A DNA stretch of 64,000 nt from NCBI GenBank assembly GCA_963668605.1, contig OY764903.1:4898001-4962000 (forward strand), written 5' to 3'. Position numbers and translations under genes: made by a program. The stretch comes from G963668605 sp963668605 (GTDB taxonomy: Bacteria > Acidobacteriota > Terriglobia > Bryobacterales > Bryobacteraceae). Positions within the stretch are counted from its first letter, which is position 1; each line of letters begins with the position of its first letter. The notes under the pieces were generated by a model. The model was not told the origin of the DNA and made no database searches. It saw nothing but the letters and a program-made list of their open reading frames with translations. Of this stretch, positions 41,306 to 49,521 are shown piece by piece.

Positions 41306-42682
41306 CTACTGTTTTAACGACTGAGTGATCCGCGCGCCGTATTCACGGGCTTTGCCCAAAATCTCCGCAGAGTTCAGGGTGAGCGCGGAGCCATCACGCA
41401 CTATCAACTTCCCGTTGACCATCACGTCCCGGACGTCGCTGCCCTTGAGCGCATAGACCATCTGTGAATAGACGTTGAAGAGCGGGAGCGCATTGGCTCT
41501 GTCCAATCGCACGGCGATGATGTCGGCGCGCTTGCCCGGCTCAAGCGAACCGATCTCGCTTTCGAGACCGAGGACGCGGGCGCCGCCAATTGTCGCCAGT
41601 TCCAACGCGGTTTCGGCGGACAGGGCCAGCGGGTCGCCCGTGGTCACCTTTTGCAATTTGGCCGCCAGATCCATCTCCTCGAACATATTGAAATCGTTGT
41701 TGCTGCCCGCGGGGCCATCGGGACCAAGTCCGACCATCATGCGCTCGGCGAGCATGCTCACGACGGGCGCGACGCCGCTTGCGAGCTTCATGTTGCTGGA
41801 CGGACAGTGTGCGCAACCCACGCCGCGCGCTTGCAGAATCTCGCGATCGGCGGCATCCACCCAGACGCAGTGCGCTGCTACGGTGCGGCCGCGAAAGAGA
41901 CCCAGCGAGTCGAGCACTTTGGTGGGGCTCATGCCGCACTTGGCCAAGCTCTCCTCGTTCTCGTGTTTCGTTTCGGAGAGATGGATGAGCAGCGGCACAT
42001 TGTACTTGTTCGCGAGGGCGCGGCACGCCTTAAGCGTTTCGTCGGAGTTGGTGTAAAGCGCATGCGGCGCGACAGCGGGCACAATCAGCGGGTCGCGCTG
42101 AAAACGCTGGATGAATTTCTCCGTGCGCGCCAGTCCTTCGACCGGGGTCTTCGCGTCGGCCACGGGAAAGCCGATGATCGTCTCACCGAGCACGCCGCGC
42201 AGTCCCGCCTCCCGGGCGACCTCGGCGACGACCTCTTCGTAGTAGTACATGTCGGTGAACGTGGTCGTGCCCGAAAGCATCATTTCGAGCGCGGCCAGGC
42301 GCGTACCCCAGCGCACGAACTCGGGCGTGACGTTTTTCGCTTCGGCGGGGAAAATAAACTTTTCGAGCCAATCCTGCAGGCGCATATCATCGGCGATGCC
42401 GCGAAACAGGGACATGGCCGCGTGCGTGTGTGTGTTGACCAGGCCGGGCGCAAGGATCGCTTCGGGCCTGTCGATGCGACGCTTCGCCCGATAGCGCTTG
42501 TCGATCTCGCTCTTCGTACCGATGGCGGCGATCTTGTCAGCTTTGATGGCGATGGCGCCGTTCTCGATCACGCGGCGGCCGGCGTCCATCGTGACGAGAT
42601 AACGCGCGGAGAGAATCCAGTCGGCTGTCTCGGCGCCGGCGAAGGCAGCGAACAGCAGGAAGCTAGCGAATAAACGAAACAT
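41306..42682 (-). CDS. Amidohydrolase of the MtaD/TrzA type (SAH/MTA/adenosine deaminase-like), exported
   Basis: A 458-residue amidohydrolase-superfamily enzyme. The metal ligands are all present: H-x-H in PGLVNTHTHAAM, a His in VAPHALYT, the His of LLIHLSETKHE, and the Asp in VGLGPDGPAGSNN. The sequence pattern is that of 5-methylthioadenosine/S-adenosylhomocysteine deaminases. Unusually it begins MFRLFASFLLFAAFAGAETADW, a signal peptide. The start at 42682 overlaps the cytidine deaminase gene by 20 bp and is preceded by GAGG at a good distance. As the last gene of the nucleoside operon it would convert an adenosine-type nucleoside to its inosine form, which the phosphorylase encoded upstream can split. 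Cell compartment and exact substrate are open. Confidence 0.85.
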   Translation of the reverse strand: MFRLFASFLLFAAFAGAETADWILSARYLVTMDAGRRVIENGAIAIKADKIAAIGTKSEIDKRYRAKRRIDRPEAILAPGLVNTHTHAAMSLFRGIADDMRLQDWLEKFIFPAEAKNVTPEFVRWGTRLAALEMMLSGTTTFTDMYYYEEVVAEVAREAGLRGVLGETIIGFPVADAKTPVEGLARTEKFIQRFQRDPLIVPAVAPHALYTNSDETLKACRALANKYNVPLLIHLSETKHENEESLAKCGMSPTKVLDSLGLFRGRTVAAHCVWVDAADREILQARGVGCAHCPSSNMKLASGVAPVVSMLAERMMVGLGPDGPAGSNNDFNMFEEMDLAAKLQKVTTGDPLALSAETALELATIGGARVLGLESEIGSLEPGKRADIIAVRLDRANALPLFNVYSQMVYALKGSDVRDVMVNGKLIVRDGSALTLNSAEILGKAREYGARITQSLKQ

Positions 42683-43049
42683 CGAAAGGCCTCGGGAAAA
42701 TTTCTTTCAAATGCAGGACGCCGGTCTCGCCTTGTAGGTTGACCAGCACAATCTCGACGTCGCCGCAAAATTCCCAGAGGATCTGGCGGCAGGCGCCGCA
42801 TGGGGGCGTGAGCGTTTTCGTGTCGGCGGCGATGGCGATGCGGCGAAAGCCGGTGGCGCCCTCGGAGATCGCCTTGAGAACGGCCACGCGTTCGGCACAC
42901 ATGGTCAGACCGTACGTGGCGTTCTCTACATTGCAGCCAGTGTGAATGCGCCCGTCGCCGTCTTCAAGCGCGGCGCCCACTTTGAATTGCGAGTACGGCG
43001 CGAAGGCGTTGTCGCGCACACGCAGGGCGGCTTCTACAAGCGGATCCAT
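42663..43049 (-). CDS. cdd: Cytidine deaminase
   Basis: A 128-residue enzyme that deaminates cytidine and deoxycytidine to uridine and deoxyuridine in pyrimidine salvage. The zinc site is complete: C51-A-E53 in LTMCAERVA (E53 is the proton shuttle) and C84-x-x-C87 in PPCGACRQ. Substrate-binding FKVGAAL and CNVENATYG are also conserved. The size and three-cysteine ligation fit the homotetrameric small type. The start at 43049 shares a base with the stop of the purine nucleoside phosphorylase gene (TGATG), indicating coupling; the longer frame to 43385 only overlaps that gene. The product uridine would be a substrate of the pyrimidine nucleoside phosphorylase at 45322. Confidence 0.95.
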   Translation of the reverse strand: MDPLVEAALRVRDNAFAPYSQFKVGAALEDGDGRIHTGCNVENATYGLTMCAERVAVLKAISEGATGFRRIAIAADTKTLTPPCGACRQILWEFCGDVEIVLVNLQGETGVLHLKEIFPRPFDVSFIR

Positions 43050-43855
43050 CACACCTCCAGCTTTGGCAGCAAATTCTTCAACAGCTCGACCAGCGTTCCG
43101 CGCACCTGGCGTCCGGTCTCGAGCACCTCTTCGTGGTTGATCTTTTGCGGCAGGATGCCGGCCGCCATGTTCGTCACACAGGAGATGGCAAGCGAGCGCA
43201 GCCCCATGTGGCTGGCTACGATCACTTCGGCCGCCGTGGACATGCCGACCAGGTCCGCGCCGATCGTGCGCAGAAAGCGAATTTCGGCGGGCGTTTCGTA
43301 GCTGGGTCCGAGCATGGCGGCATAGACGCCTTCCGGCAGTGTGAGCCCGAGTTCCGCGGCTACGCTCTTCGCCGTCTCGCGCCATGCCTTTGTATAGGCG
43401 TCGGACATGTCGGGGAAACGGGGGCCGAGCGTATCGTCATTGGGACCGGCCAGCGGGTTGCTGCCCTGCAGGTTGATATGGTCCGAGATCAGCACAAGCG
43501 CACCCTGCGAATACGACAGATTGATACCGCCCGCGGCATTTGTGAAGACGAAGCCTTTCACTCCGAGTTGCGCGAGCGCGCGCACACCGAGCGTGGACTG
43601 CGCCTGCGAGTGGCCCTCGTAAAGATGCGCGCGTCCGGAAAGCACGGCCAGATCGAGATCGCCGAGTTTGCCGAAGACGAGTTTGCCGGCGTGCCCGATT
43701 GCGGTGGAGCGCGGCCAGCCAGGGATCTCCTGGTAAGGGATTTCGATGCGGGCGCTGAGTTCGTCCGCGAAGGCGCCGAGTCCGCTGCCGAGGACGACGC
43801 CGATCCTTGGGCGCGCGCTTACGCGACCCTGCAAATACGCAATAGCTTCACGCAT
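43049..43855 (-). CDS. punA: Purine nucleoside phosphorylase (PunA type)
   Basis: A 268-residue trimeric-type purine nucleoside phosphorylase that splits (deoxy)inosine or guanosine with phosphate. Recognisable parts are the phosphate-binding GVVLGSGLGAFAD near the N terminus, the SGRAHLYEGHS segment, VFTNAAGGINLSY, and ETPAEIRFLRTIGADLVGMSTAAEV with the purine-site Glu and the ribose-site Met. The start at 43855 removes an N-terminal extension encoded by repeat DNA. It is preceded by 226 bp of REP-like and tandem repeats that separate it from nupC, and is coupled to cdd. It is a member of a five-gene nucleoside salvage operon. Confidence 0.93.
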   Translation of the reverse strand: MREAIAYLQGRVSARPRIGVVLGSGLGAFADELSARIEIPYQEIPGWPRSTAIGHAGKLVFGKLGDLDLAVLSGRAHLYEGHSQAQSTLGVRALAQLGVKGFVFTNAAGGINLSYSQGALVLISDHINLQGSNPLAGPNDDTLGPRFPDMSDAYTKAWRETAKSVAAELGLTLPEGVYAAMLGPSYETPAEIRFLRTIGADLVGMSTAAEVIVASHMGLRSLAISCVTNMAAGILPQKINHEEVLETGRQVRGTLVELLKNLLPKLEV

Positions 43856-43877
43856 GGTAATAGACCTAATGAAGTCG

Positions 43878-43908
43878 CAGCCTCCGGTCGCTAGCGCTCC
43901 CGGCACTG
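43878..43908 (+). repeat. REP-like element, copy 1
   Basis: This begins CAGCCTCCGGTCGCTAGCG and ends TCCCGGCACTG. Outer CCGG blocks can pair around the palindrome CGCTAGCG. An inverted copy lies at 44011-44040 and a direct copy at 62195-62227. Confidence 0.75.
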
Positions 43909-43922
43909 ATGAATTCTGTGTC

Positions 43923-44020
43923 CCGTGGCGATGGTATCCGCTAACTGCGCCCCGTGGCATGGCGATGGTATCCGTATAACTGTGCCGGGCGTGGCGATGG
44001 TATCCGTTCAACAGTGCCGG
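43923..44020 (+). repeat. Three tandem repeats of about 32-34 bp
   Basis: The core GGCGATGGTATCCG recurs at 43926, 43960 and 43992, each followed by a variable triplet and AACTGYGCC or AACAGTGCCGGG. The array lies between two inverted REP-like elements, in the gap between nupC and punA. The ends of the units resemble one arm of the REP-like sequence. Confidence 0.75.
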
Positions 44021-44040
44021 GAGTGATAACGACCGGAGGC
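44011..44040 (-). repeat. REP-like element, copy 2 (inverted)
   Basis: On the minus strand it reads CGCCTCCGGTCGTTATCACT then CCCGGCACTG. It is the inverse of copy 1 with a few changes, so the two could also pair with each other across the tandem array. Confidence 0.75.
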
Positions 44041-44081
44041 GTAAACATCATGATTTGCTGAGACCCTCCATTTAAGAGAGA

Positions 44082-45305
44082 TTAGAGTAACATTCCCGCG
44101 ATGCACGCGGACATGAAGTTCGCTAGCGTTCCTGCGGCGACGGCGCGTATGCCGAGCCGTGCGAGATCCGATTTCCGGGAAGGCGCAAGCGCGCCGATGC
44201 CGCCGATTTGAATCGCGATGGAACTGAGATTCGCAAACCCGCACAAGGCGTATGTTGCGATCACGAACGAGCGCGGATCGAGCTGCGCCTTCAGCGGGCC
44301 GAGTTGCAGAAAGGCGACGAACTCATTCAGCACGAGGCGCGTGCCGAGCAGATTTCCGATGGTGAAAGAGTCTTTCCAACTTACGCCCAGCAGCCAGGCG
44401 ACTGGCGCGAACAGATAGCCGAAAATCTCCTGCAGCGAACCTGGTATCCAGGCTAGAAACGCGACGGAATGAATGCTGCCGAGAATGCCGTTCACCATGG
44501 CGATCAGAGCCAGGAAAGCGATCAACATGCCGCCGATGTTCAGGGCCAACTGCAGTCCGTCGCCCGCACCGCGCGCGGCCGCATCAATGATGTTGACGCC
44601 CGGTTTCTCCACTTCCACGTTGACAGTGCCCATCGTGGCCGGTTCGCCGGTCTCGGGAATGAACATCTTGGAAAGCATGATCGTCGCCGGCGCGGTCATA
44701 ATTACGGCTGTGAGCAGGTGCTGGATTTCGACGCCGGCGATCTTCACATAGGCAGCCATCACGGCGCCGGAGACGTGAGCCATGCCGCTGGTCATCACGG
44801 TATAGAGTTCGGATTCCGTCATCCCGGCGAGGAAGGGCCGGATCGTCAGCGGCGCTTCGGTCTGTCCCATGAAAATGCTGGCGGCGACGTTGGTGGATTC
44901 GGCTCCGCTTGCGCCCATCGTCTTCTGCATCGCCACGGCCATCCATTTCACAAGCACCTGCATGATGCCAAGGTAATAGAGGATCGCGAAGAACGACGCG
45001 ATGAAGATGACGATCGGAAGCACCTGGAACGCGAAGATGACGCCGAACGGCCCACCTTTGCCGCCGAGCGGGCCGAACAGAAATGTGCTGCCCGCCTCGG
45101 CGTATTCGAGCATCGCGTTTACGCCATAGCTGGCCGCCTGGAAGAGCTTGCCGACGTCCGTTTTCAGAATTAGGAAGGCGAACGCAAACTGGAGGCCGAG
45201 CCCCCAAAGCATCACGCGCAGCTTGATGGCGCGCCTGTGTTTGGAGAATCCGTAAGCCACCAGCAGAATGACTGCGAGTCCGAGGAGTCCCGTGAAGCGC
45301 CCCAT
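44082..45305 (-). CDS. nupC: Concentrative nucleoside transporter (NupC/CNT family)
   Basis: A 407-residue inner-membrane symporter that imports nucleosides with H+ or Na+. It has about ten hydrophobic segments and the family hallmarks ESTNVAASIFMGQTEAPL (substrate and ion site), AYVKIAGVEIQHLLTA, TRLVLNEFVAFLQL, and YALCGFANLSSIAIQIGGIG. The length matches bacterial CNTs. It lies 16 bp after the pyrimidine nucleoside phosphorylase gene and ahead of punA, cdd and the MtaD-like gene, so imported nucleosides can be deaminated and phosphorolysed by the products of the same operon. Confidence 0.94.
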   Translation of the reverse strand: MGRFTGLLGLAVILLVAYGFSKHRRAIKLRVMLWGLGLQFAFAFLILKTDVGKLFQAASYGVNAMLEYAEAGSTFLFGPLGGKGGPFGVIFAFQVLPIVIFIASFFAILYYLGIMQVLVKWMAVAMQKTMGASGAESTNVAASIFMGQTEAPLTIRPFLAGMTESELYTVMTSGMAHVSGAVMAAYVKIAGVEIQHLLTAVIMTAPATIMLSKMFIPETGEPATMGTVNVEVEKPGVNIIDAAARGAGDGLQLALNIGGMLIAFLALIAMVNGILGSIHSVAFLAWIPGSLQEIFGYLFAPVAWLLGVSWKDSFTIGNLLGTRLVLNEFVAFLQLGPLKAQLDPRSFVIATYALCGFANLSSIAIQIGGIGALAPSRKSDLARLGIRAVAAGTLANFMSACIAGMLL

Positions 45306-45321
45306 TGTAGTTGTACGCCGG

Positions 45322-46626
45322 CTAGCCGACTACTTCCAGAATCAGCGGACGGCGTTCAGGCGCGCTCGCGGAGATGCGGAAGGCATCCTCAACCATGTCG
45401 GCGGCCTCTTCCAGCCGCTCCTCGCCAGTGTGGTAGAGACGGCACAGCACGGAGCCGACATCGACCTTCTGCCCCGCCTTGACTTCGAGAATCACGCCGA
45501 CCGCAGGGTCGATGGAGTCTTCCTTCGTGTCGCGTCCCGCGCCGATCATGGACGAGGCGCGTCCGATGTATTCGGCGTCGATCGCGCTGATAAAGCCAGC
45601 GCGCGGCGAAGCGATCTCGCGGACGCCAGTGGCGTTGGGTAGCAGGTCGAAACGATCGAGTACTTGCGGATTGCCACCTTGGGCAGCGATCACTTCTTTC
45701 AGCTTGCGATAGCCTGAGCCGTCCAGCAGGTGGCGCTCGGCGATGGTGCGAGCCTCTTCGAGGGTGCTGGCTTTCTTGCCGAGCAGGATCATGCGTGCGG
45801 CGAGTTCCAGGCAGATCTCAGAAAGGTCGGCCGGACCCGAATTCTGGAGTGTCTGCGAGACCTCCATAATTTCGAGCGCGTTGCCGATCGCGAAGCCGAG
45901 CGGCTGGTTCATATCGGTGATCAGTGCCTGCACGCGTTTGTCCATGCGGCGTCCGATGCCGACCATCATTTGCGCCAGTCGGCGCGCATCGACCTGCTTC
46001 TTCATGAACGCGCCGGCGCCCACCTTGACGTCCAACACAAGCGCGTCGAGACCGATGGCGAGCTTCTTCGACATGATCGAAGACGCAATCAACGGAATCG
46101 ATTCGACCGTAGCGGTAGCGTCGCGCAGCGAGTAGAGCTTCCGGTCCGCCGGAGCGATCTCTCCGGTCTGGCCGATAAAGCAGAGGCCGTTTCTGGCGAC
46201 CAGTTCCTTGAACTCGGCTATGGAGAAGTCAGTGCGGAAGCCGGGGATTGCCTCAAGCTTGTCGAGAGTGCCACCCGTATGGCCGAGCGCGCGCCCGGAG
46301 ATCATCGGGACCACCACTCCCGCTGCGGCGGCAATCGGAGCCGCAATCAGGCTGGTCTTATCGCCCACACCGCCCGTGGAGTGCTTGTCCACCTTGACGC
46401 CCGGAATGTCGGACAGATCGAGCGTCTCACCGGATCGCAACATGGTATCCGTCAGCGCGCTCACTTCGCGGTCCGTCATGCCGGAGAAGTATGTCGCCAT
46501 CAGGAAGGCGGACATCTGATAATCCGGGAGCTCCTCGCGAGTGTAAGCCTCCACGAGGTAGGAAATCTCTTCGGCGGACAGCTCGTCGCCGTCGCGCTTT
46601 CGCTGGATCAAGTCAACTGTACGCAT
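45322..46626 (-). CDS. deoA: Thymidine/pyrimidine-nucleoside phosphorylase
   Basis: A 434-residue enzyme that cleaves thymidine, deoxyuridine or uridine with phosphate to the base and (deoxy)ribose-1-phosphate. The start at 46626 is chosen because MRTVDLIQRKRDGDELS matches the family N terminus and GAGGG lies nine bases before it; the frame further upstream is unlikely. The phosphate site VDKHSTGGVGDKTSL, the family signature SGRALGHTGGTLDKLEAIPG, and VGAGAFMKKQVDARRLA are intact. A C-terminal domain follows, typical of Firmicute-type Pdp as well as DeoA. It leads the minus-strand nucleoside operon; its promoter must lie in the 175-bp divergent region shared with the NfnAB genes. Confidence 0.93.
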   Translation of the reverse strand: MRTVDLIQRKRDGDELSAEEISYLVEAYTREELPDYQMSAFLMATYFSGMTDREVSALTDTMLRSGETLDLSDIPGVKVDKHSTGGVGDKTSLIAAPIAAAAGVVVPMISGRALGHTGGTLDKLEAIPGFRTDFSIAEFKELVARNGLCFIGQTGEIAPADRKLYSLRDATATVESIPLIASSIMSKKLAIGLDALVLDVKVGAGAFMKKQVDARRLAQMMVGIGRRMDKRVQALITDMNQPLGFAIGNALEIMEVSQTLQNSGPADLSEICLELAARMILLGKKASTLEEARTIAERHLLDGSGYRKLKEVIAAQGGNPQVLDRFDLLPNATGVREIASPRAGFISAIDAEYIGRASSMIGAGRDTKEDSIDPAVGVILEVKAGQKVDVGSVLCRLYHTGEERLEEAADMVEDAFRISASAPERRPLILEVVG

Positions 46627-46801
46627 TATGAGACCCTCAGGGTAACACGTTATATGATTGAAAGTAAAGGAAGTGTTTAGTCCAGATTTCGGCCTCGCCG
46701 GGATCGCTCCAAAGTCTGCGCTAAAATGTAATAGTAATTCTTGAACCAGGACAACACCTGATCTTCTGATCTTGTGTTCAGTCGAGGGAGATCCGACCGT
46801 T

Positions 46802-48214
46802 ATGGCTGAAAGCCAACCCAAACGAAATCCGAAGGCACCCCGCCAGCAGGTGCCGGTCCTAGAACCGGAAGTGCGAAACCGCGGCTATGAGGAGGTTGCG
46901 CTCGGATTTGAGCAAACGCAGGTGCGCGTCGAGGCGCTGCGCTGTCTGAACTGCAAGGACGCCAAGTGCGTCGAAGCCTGCCCGCTTCATATAGACATCA
47001 AGACTTTCATCTTGCGAATGGTGGAAGGCAGCGTTCAGGGAGCATTCGACACGATCTCCGAGCAAAGCCCGTTCCCCGGCGTCTGCGGACGCGTCTGCCA
47101 GCACGAGTTGTTCTGCGAGAGCGCGTGCCTGCTGGGCAAGAAACTCGACCCGGTCGCCATCGGCTCCCTCGAACGCTTCGCCGCGGACTACAATCGCGAG
47201 TTCGGCGAGAATGGTGCGAAGCGGTATCCGCAACCTTCGGGTCCCAAGGTGGCTCTGGTCGGCAGTGGACCGGCCGCGCTGATCGCCGCCTTCGATCTGG
47301 TTCGCAAGAATTACCGTGTCACTGTGTTCGAGGCGCTGCACGAGTTGGGCGGTGTGCTCGCCTATGGGATTCCTCCCTTCCGCCTGCCGCGCGAGATTCT
47401 GCACGAGGAGATCAACCGCCTGCGCCGCATGGGCGTCCAGTTCGAGACGGACGTGATCGTGGGACGCACGGTCAGCGTGCAGGAACTCTTGGAGGAAGAG
47501 GGCTTCGCCGCAATTTTTATCGGCACAGGGGCCGGCTTGCCCTGGATGCTGAATGTCCCCGGCGAGAATCTGATTGGTGTTTACACGGCCAACGAATTTC
47601 TGACGCGCATCAACCTGATGCACGCCTACGACGCAAATTCTGATACGCCAGTGCGCGTGGGCGAAAAGGTCTTCGTGATCGGCGGCGGCAATTCGGCGAT
47701 GGATGCGGCGCGCTGGGCCAAACGGCTCGGCAGCGAGACCACGATTCTGTTCCGGCGCGGGCGCGCGGAGCTGAAGGCACGCCTGGAAGAGATTGAACAC
47801 GCCGAAGAGGAAGGCGTGCGCTTCGAGTTTCTCGCCGCACCCGTCCGGATTTTCGGCGATGAGCGCGGCTGTGTGCGCGAGATCGAATGCATCCGCATGG
47901 AATTGGGCGAACCCGATTCGTCCGGGCGCCCGGCGCCGATTCCGATTGCTGGGTCCGAGTATCGCGTCGCCGCTGACACCGTCGTGGCGGCGATCGGCCA
48001 GGGGCCGAATCCCACGCTGCAACGCGCTACGCCGCAGCTGCTGACCAGTAAGGGAAAAATCAATATTGACGCCGTGGGCAAGACGAGCATGGATATGGTC
48101 TATGCGGGCGGCGACGTCGTGCGCGGGGGTTCCACTGTGATTCTCGCCATGCGCGACGGCCGCGCGGCGGCAGAGGCCATCGACGAGGCGCTTCGGGCGA
48201 AGGGGATTCAATGA
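46802..48214 (+). CDS. NADPH-dependent glutamate-synthase-like / NfnB-type FAD iron-sulfur subunit
   Basis: A 470-residue flavoprotein of the GltD/NfnB (NfnL) family. The ATG at 46802 is preferred (MAESQPKRNPKA), downstream of GAGGGAGA, over a TTG 30 bp earlier. The N-terminal domain holds cysteines for two [4Fe-4S] clusters (LRCLNCKDAKCVEACPLHIDI and GVCGRVCQHELFCESACLLG). Then come an FAD-binding GSGPAALIAAFDL, a NAD(P)-binding GGGNSAMDAARWAKR and the closing YAGGDVVRGGSTVILAMRDG. Since its stop overlaps the start of an NfnA-like gene (ATGA), it probably forms NfnAB, which transfers electrons among NADH, NADPH and ferredoxin. Whether it bifurcates electrons cannot be judged from sequence. 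Confidence 0.88.
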   Translation: MAESQPKRNPKAPRQQVPVLEPEVRNRGYEEVALGFEQTQVRVEALRCLNCKDAKCVEACPLHIDIKTFILRMVEGSVQGAFDTISEQSPFPGVCGRVCQHELFCESACLLGKKLDPVAIGSLERFAADYNREFGENGAKRYPQPSGPKVALVGSGPAALIAAFDLVRKNYRVTVFEALHELGGVLAYGIPPFRLPREILHEEINRLRRMGVQFETDVIVGRTVSVQELLEEEGFAAIFIGTGAGLPWMLNVPGENLIGVYTANEFLTRINLMHAYDANSDTPVRVGEKVFVIGGGNSAMDAARWAKRLGSETTILFRRGRAELKARLEEIEHAEEEGVRFEFLAAPVRIFGDERGCVREIECIRMELGEPDSSGRPAPIPIAGSEYRVAADTVVAAIGQGPNPTLQRATPQLLTSKGKINIDAVGKTSMDMVYAGGDVVRGGSTVILAMRDGRAAAEAIDEALRAKGIQ

Positions 48215-49062
48215 ACAAGATTTTGCACAAACGGATGCTCATGCCGGAGATCGCGCTCTTCGAGCTCGAAGCCCCGCGCATTGCCAAGCGCTGGAAAGCC
48301 GGCCAATTCCTGATGGTGCGGCCAAATTCCGCGAGCGAACGCATTCCGCTGACCCTGGTGGATGGCAGCGTCGAGCGCGGCAGCATCACGATCGTCGTGC
48401 AAGCGATCGGAAAATCGACAAAGGATTTGGCGGCGCTCGAAGTCGGCGATTTTGTAGCCGATGTCGTCGGCCCGCTTGGCGAGGCCGCGACAGCCGACAA
48501 AGTGGGCCGCGTGCTGTGCGTGGGTGGCGGCGTTGGCGTAGCCGAACTGCTGCCTGTGGCTAAGGCGTTCCGCGAGGCGGGCAACTTCGTCACCGCGATT
48601 TGCGGTGCACGCAGCGTGCAGCACATGATTCTCGATAAAGAGCTGAGTGCCGCCGCGGACGAGGTGCTCTGGTCAACGGACGATGGCTCGAACGGCTTCA
48701 AGGGCAATGTTGTCGACCTGATGAAACACTGGGGCCAGCAGGCCGAACTGAACGCCGCGCATGTAATCGGACCGATTCCGATGATGCGTTTCGCCGCAGC
48801 ACTGACACGGGAGTGGGGCGTACCGACCTACGCGAGCCTCAATCCGATCATGATCGACGGCACAGGTATGTGCGGCGGATGCCGCGTGACCGTGGGCGGC
48901 AAAGTTCGCTTCGCTTGCGTTGAGGGGCCGGAGTTCGACGCACACCAGGTGGACTTCGACGAACTGGCGCGACGCAACAGCGCCTACCGGGATCACGAGC
49001 GAGCGACATTGGAACGACACACCCGGGCACAACACGCCTGCCGCATCGGGTTAGGCGAGTAA
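48211..49062 (+). CDS. NfnA-type ferredoxin-NADP reductase subunit (sulfide dehydrogenase subunit-like)
   Basis: A 283-residue partner of the preceding protein. It has an FNR-like FAD domain (GQFLMVRPN...RIPLTLVDG), a nucleotide-binding domain (VLCVGGGVGVAELLPVAKAFR) and a C-terminal cluster motif for [2Fe-2S] in DGTGMCGGCRVTVGG plus KVRFACVEGP. These match the small subunit of NfnAB/SudB. The overlap with the upstream gene indicates a stable complex. The pair stands directly upstream of the multiheme cytochrome operon, with its own promoter region between (49063-49521), so a metabolic link between the soluble redox pool and the conduit is possible but not shown. Confidence 0.88.
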   Translation: MNKILHKRMLMPEIALFELEAPRIAKRWKAGQFLMVRPNSASERIPLTLVDGSVERGSITIVVQAIGKSTKDLAALEVGDFVADVVGPLGEAATADKVGRVLCVGGGVGVAELLPVAKAFREAGNFVTAICGARSVQHMILDKELSAAADEVLWSTDDGSNGFKGNVVDLMKHWGQQAELNAAHVIGPIPMMRFAAALTREWGVPTYASLNPIMIDGTGMCGGCRVTVGGKVRFACVEGPEFDAHQVDFDELARRNSAYRDHERATLERHTRAQHACRIGLGE

Positions 49063-49238
49063 TCCGATTCTGCGCATCACGAGTTGCGCCGAGCTGAGCA
49101 CGCCCGGCACTCCATGAGTCCCAGCGTGTCGGCAAAGAAGAGGTTTTCGATATCCTTGATAATGCCCGCTGGATGCGCACTGGCGCGGGGCCGCTTTGTT
49201 CAATTTTCGTGGAGCCCAAAACAGATCTGGGTAGGGGC

Positions 49239-49267
49239 TTGACGTCGACGAAAAAATCGAATAAAGT
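49239..49267 (+). promoter_or_regulatory. Promoter of the porin-cytochrome operon
   Basis: TTGACG (49239-49244) and TAAAGT (49262-49267) with the ideal 17-bp spacing. Transcription would start near 49274, which leaves a leader of almost 250 bases before the mtrC-like ATG. Confidence 0.6.
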
Positions 49268-49521
49268 CTCCGATAGTGCTGGATAACTCTACACCTCAAA
49301 GAGCGGAGCGGGAGGCATTCCCCACACTGCGGTGTGAGATATGCCCCACCCCAGCCGTGCTTTACCCCCAACGCGGCGTCCCTTGACGCTACTGGCTATC
49401 CGCACTTTGTTGTAAGTGTCTGAATTGCTGGGGATTATGAAGTATTTTGGGCTTTGGACTGAAACTTGCACATGACCGGAGCCGTGGTCGACTTTATCGC
49501 TTAAGGCAGGAGTGCGTTCTA
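49268..49521 (+). promoter_or_regulatory. Long structured leader of the porin-cytochrome operon
   Basis: The predicted 5' untranslated region has no convincing gene. It contains a two-tier hairpin at 49314-49345: outer stem GGCAT/ATGCC and inner stem CCACAC/GGTGTG with a three-base loop. A second TTGACG at 49383-49388 has only a poor -10 partner. I looked for the conserved GGCAAACC/CGCAAAGCC blocks of c-di-GMP riboswitches, known before Geobacter cytochrome genes, and did not find them. Confidence 0.4.

Noticed and set aside
46859..48211. A 450-residue minus-strand frame opposite the NfnB-like gene
   Set aside because: Arg/His-rich composition without any family motif, fully contained in a gene with clear cofactor motifs.
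49104..49115. CCCGGCACTCC as a further REP-like copy
   Set aside because: Only a dozen bases resemble one arm of the element; the CCTCCGGTCG half is missing.
49268..49521. c-di-GMP (GEMM) riboswitch before the cytochrome operon
   Set aside because: The conserved GGCAAACC and CGCAAAGCC blocks are not present in the leader.
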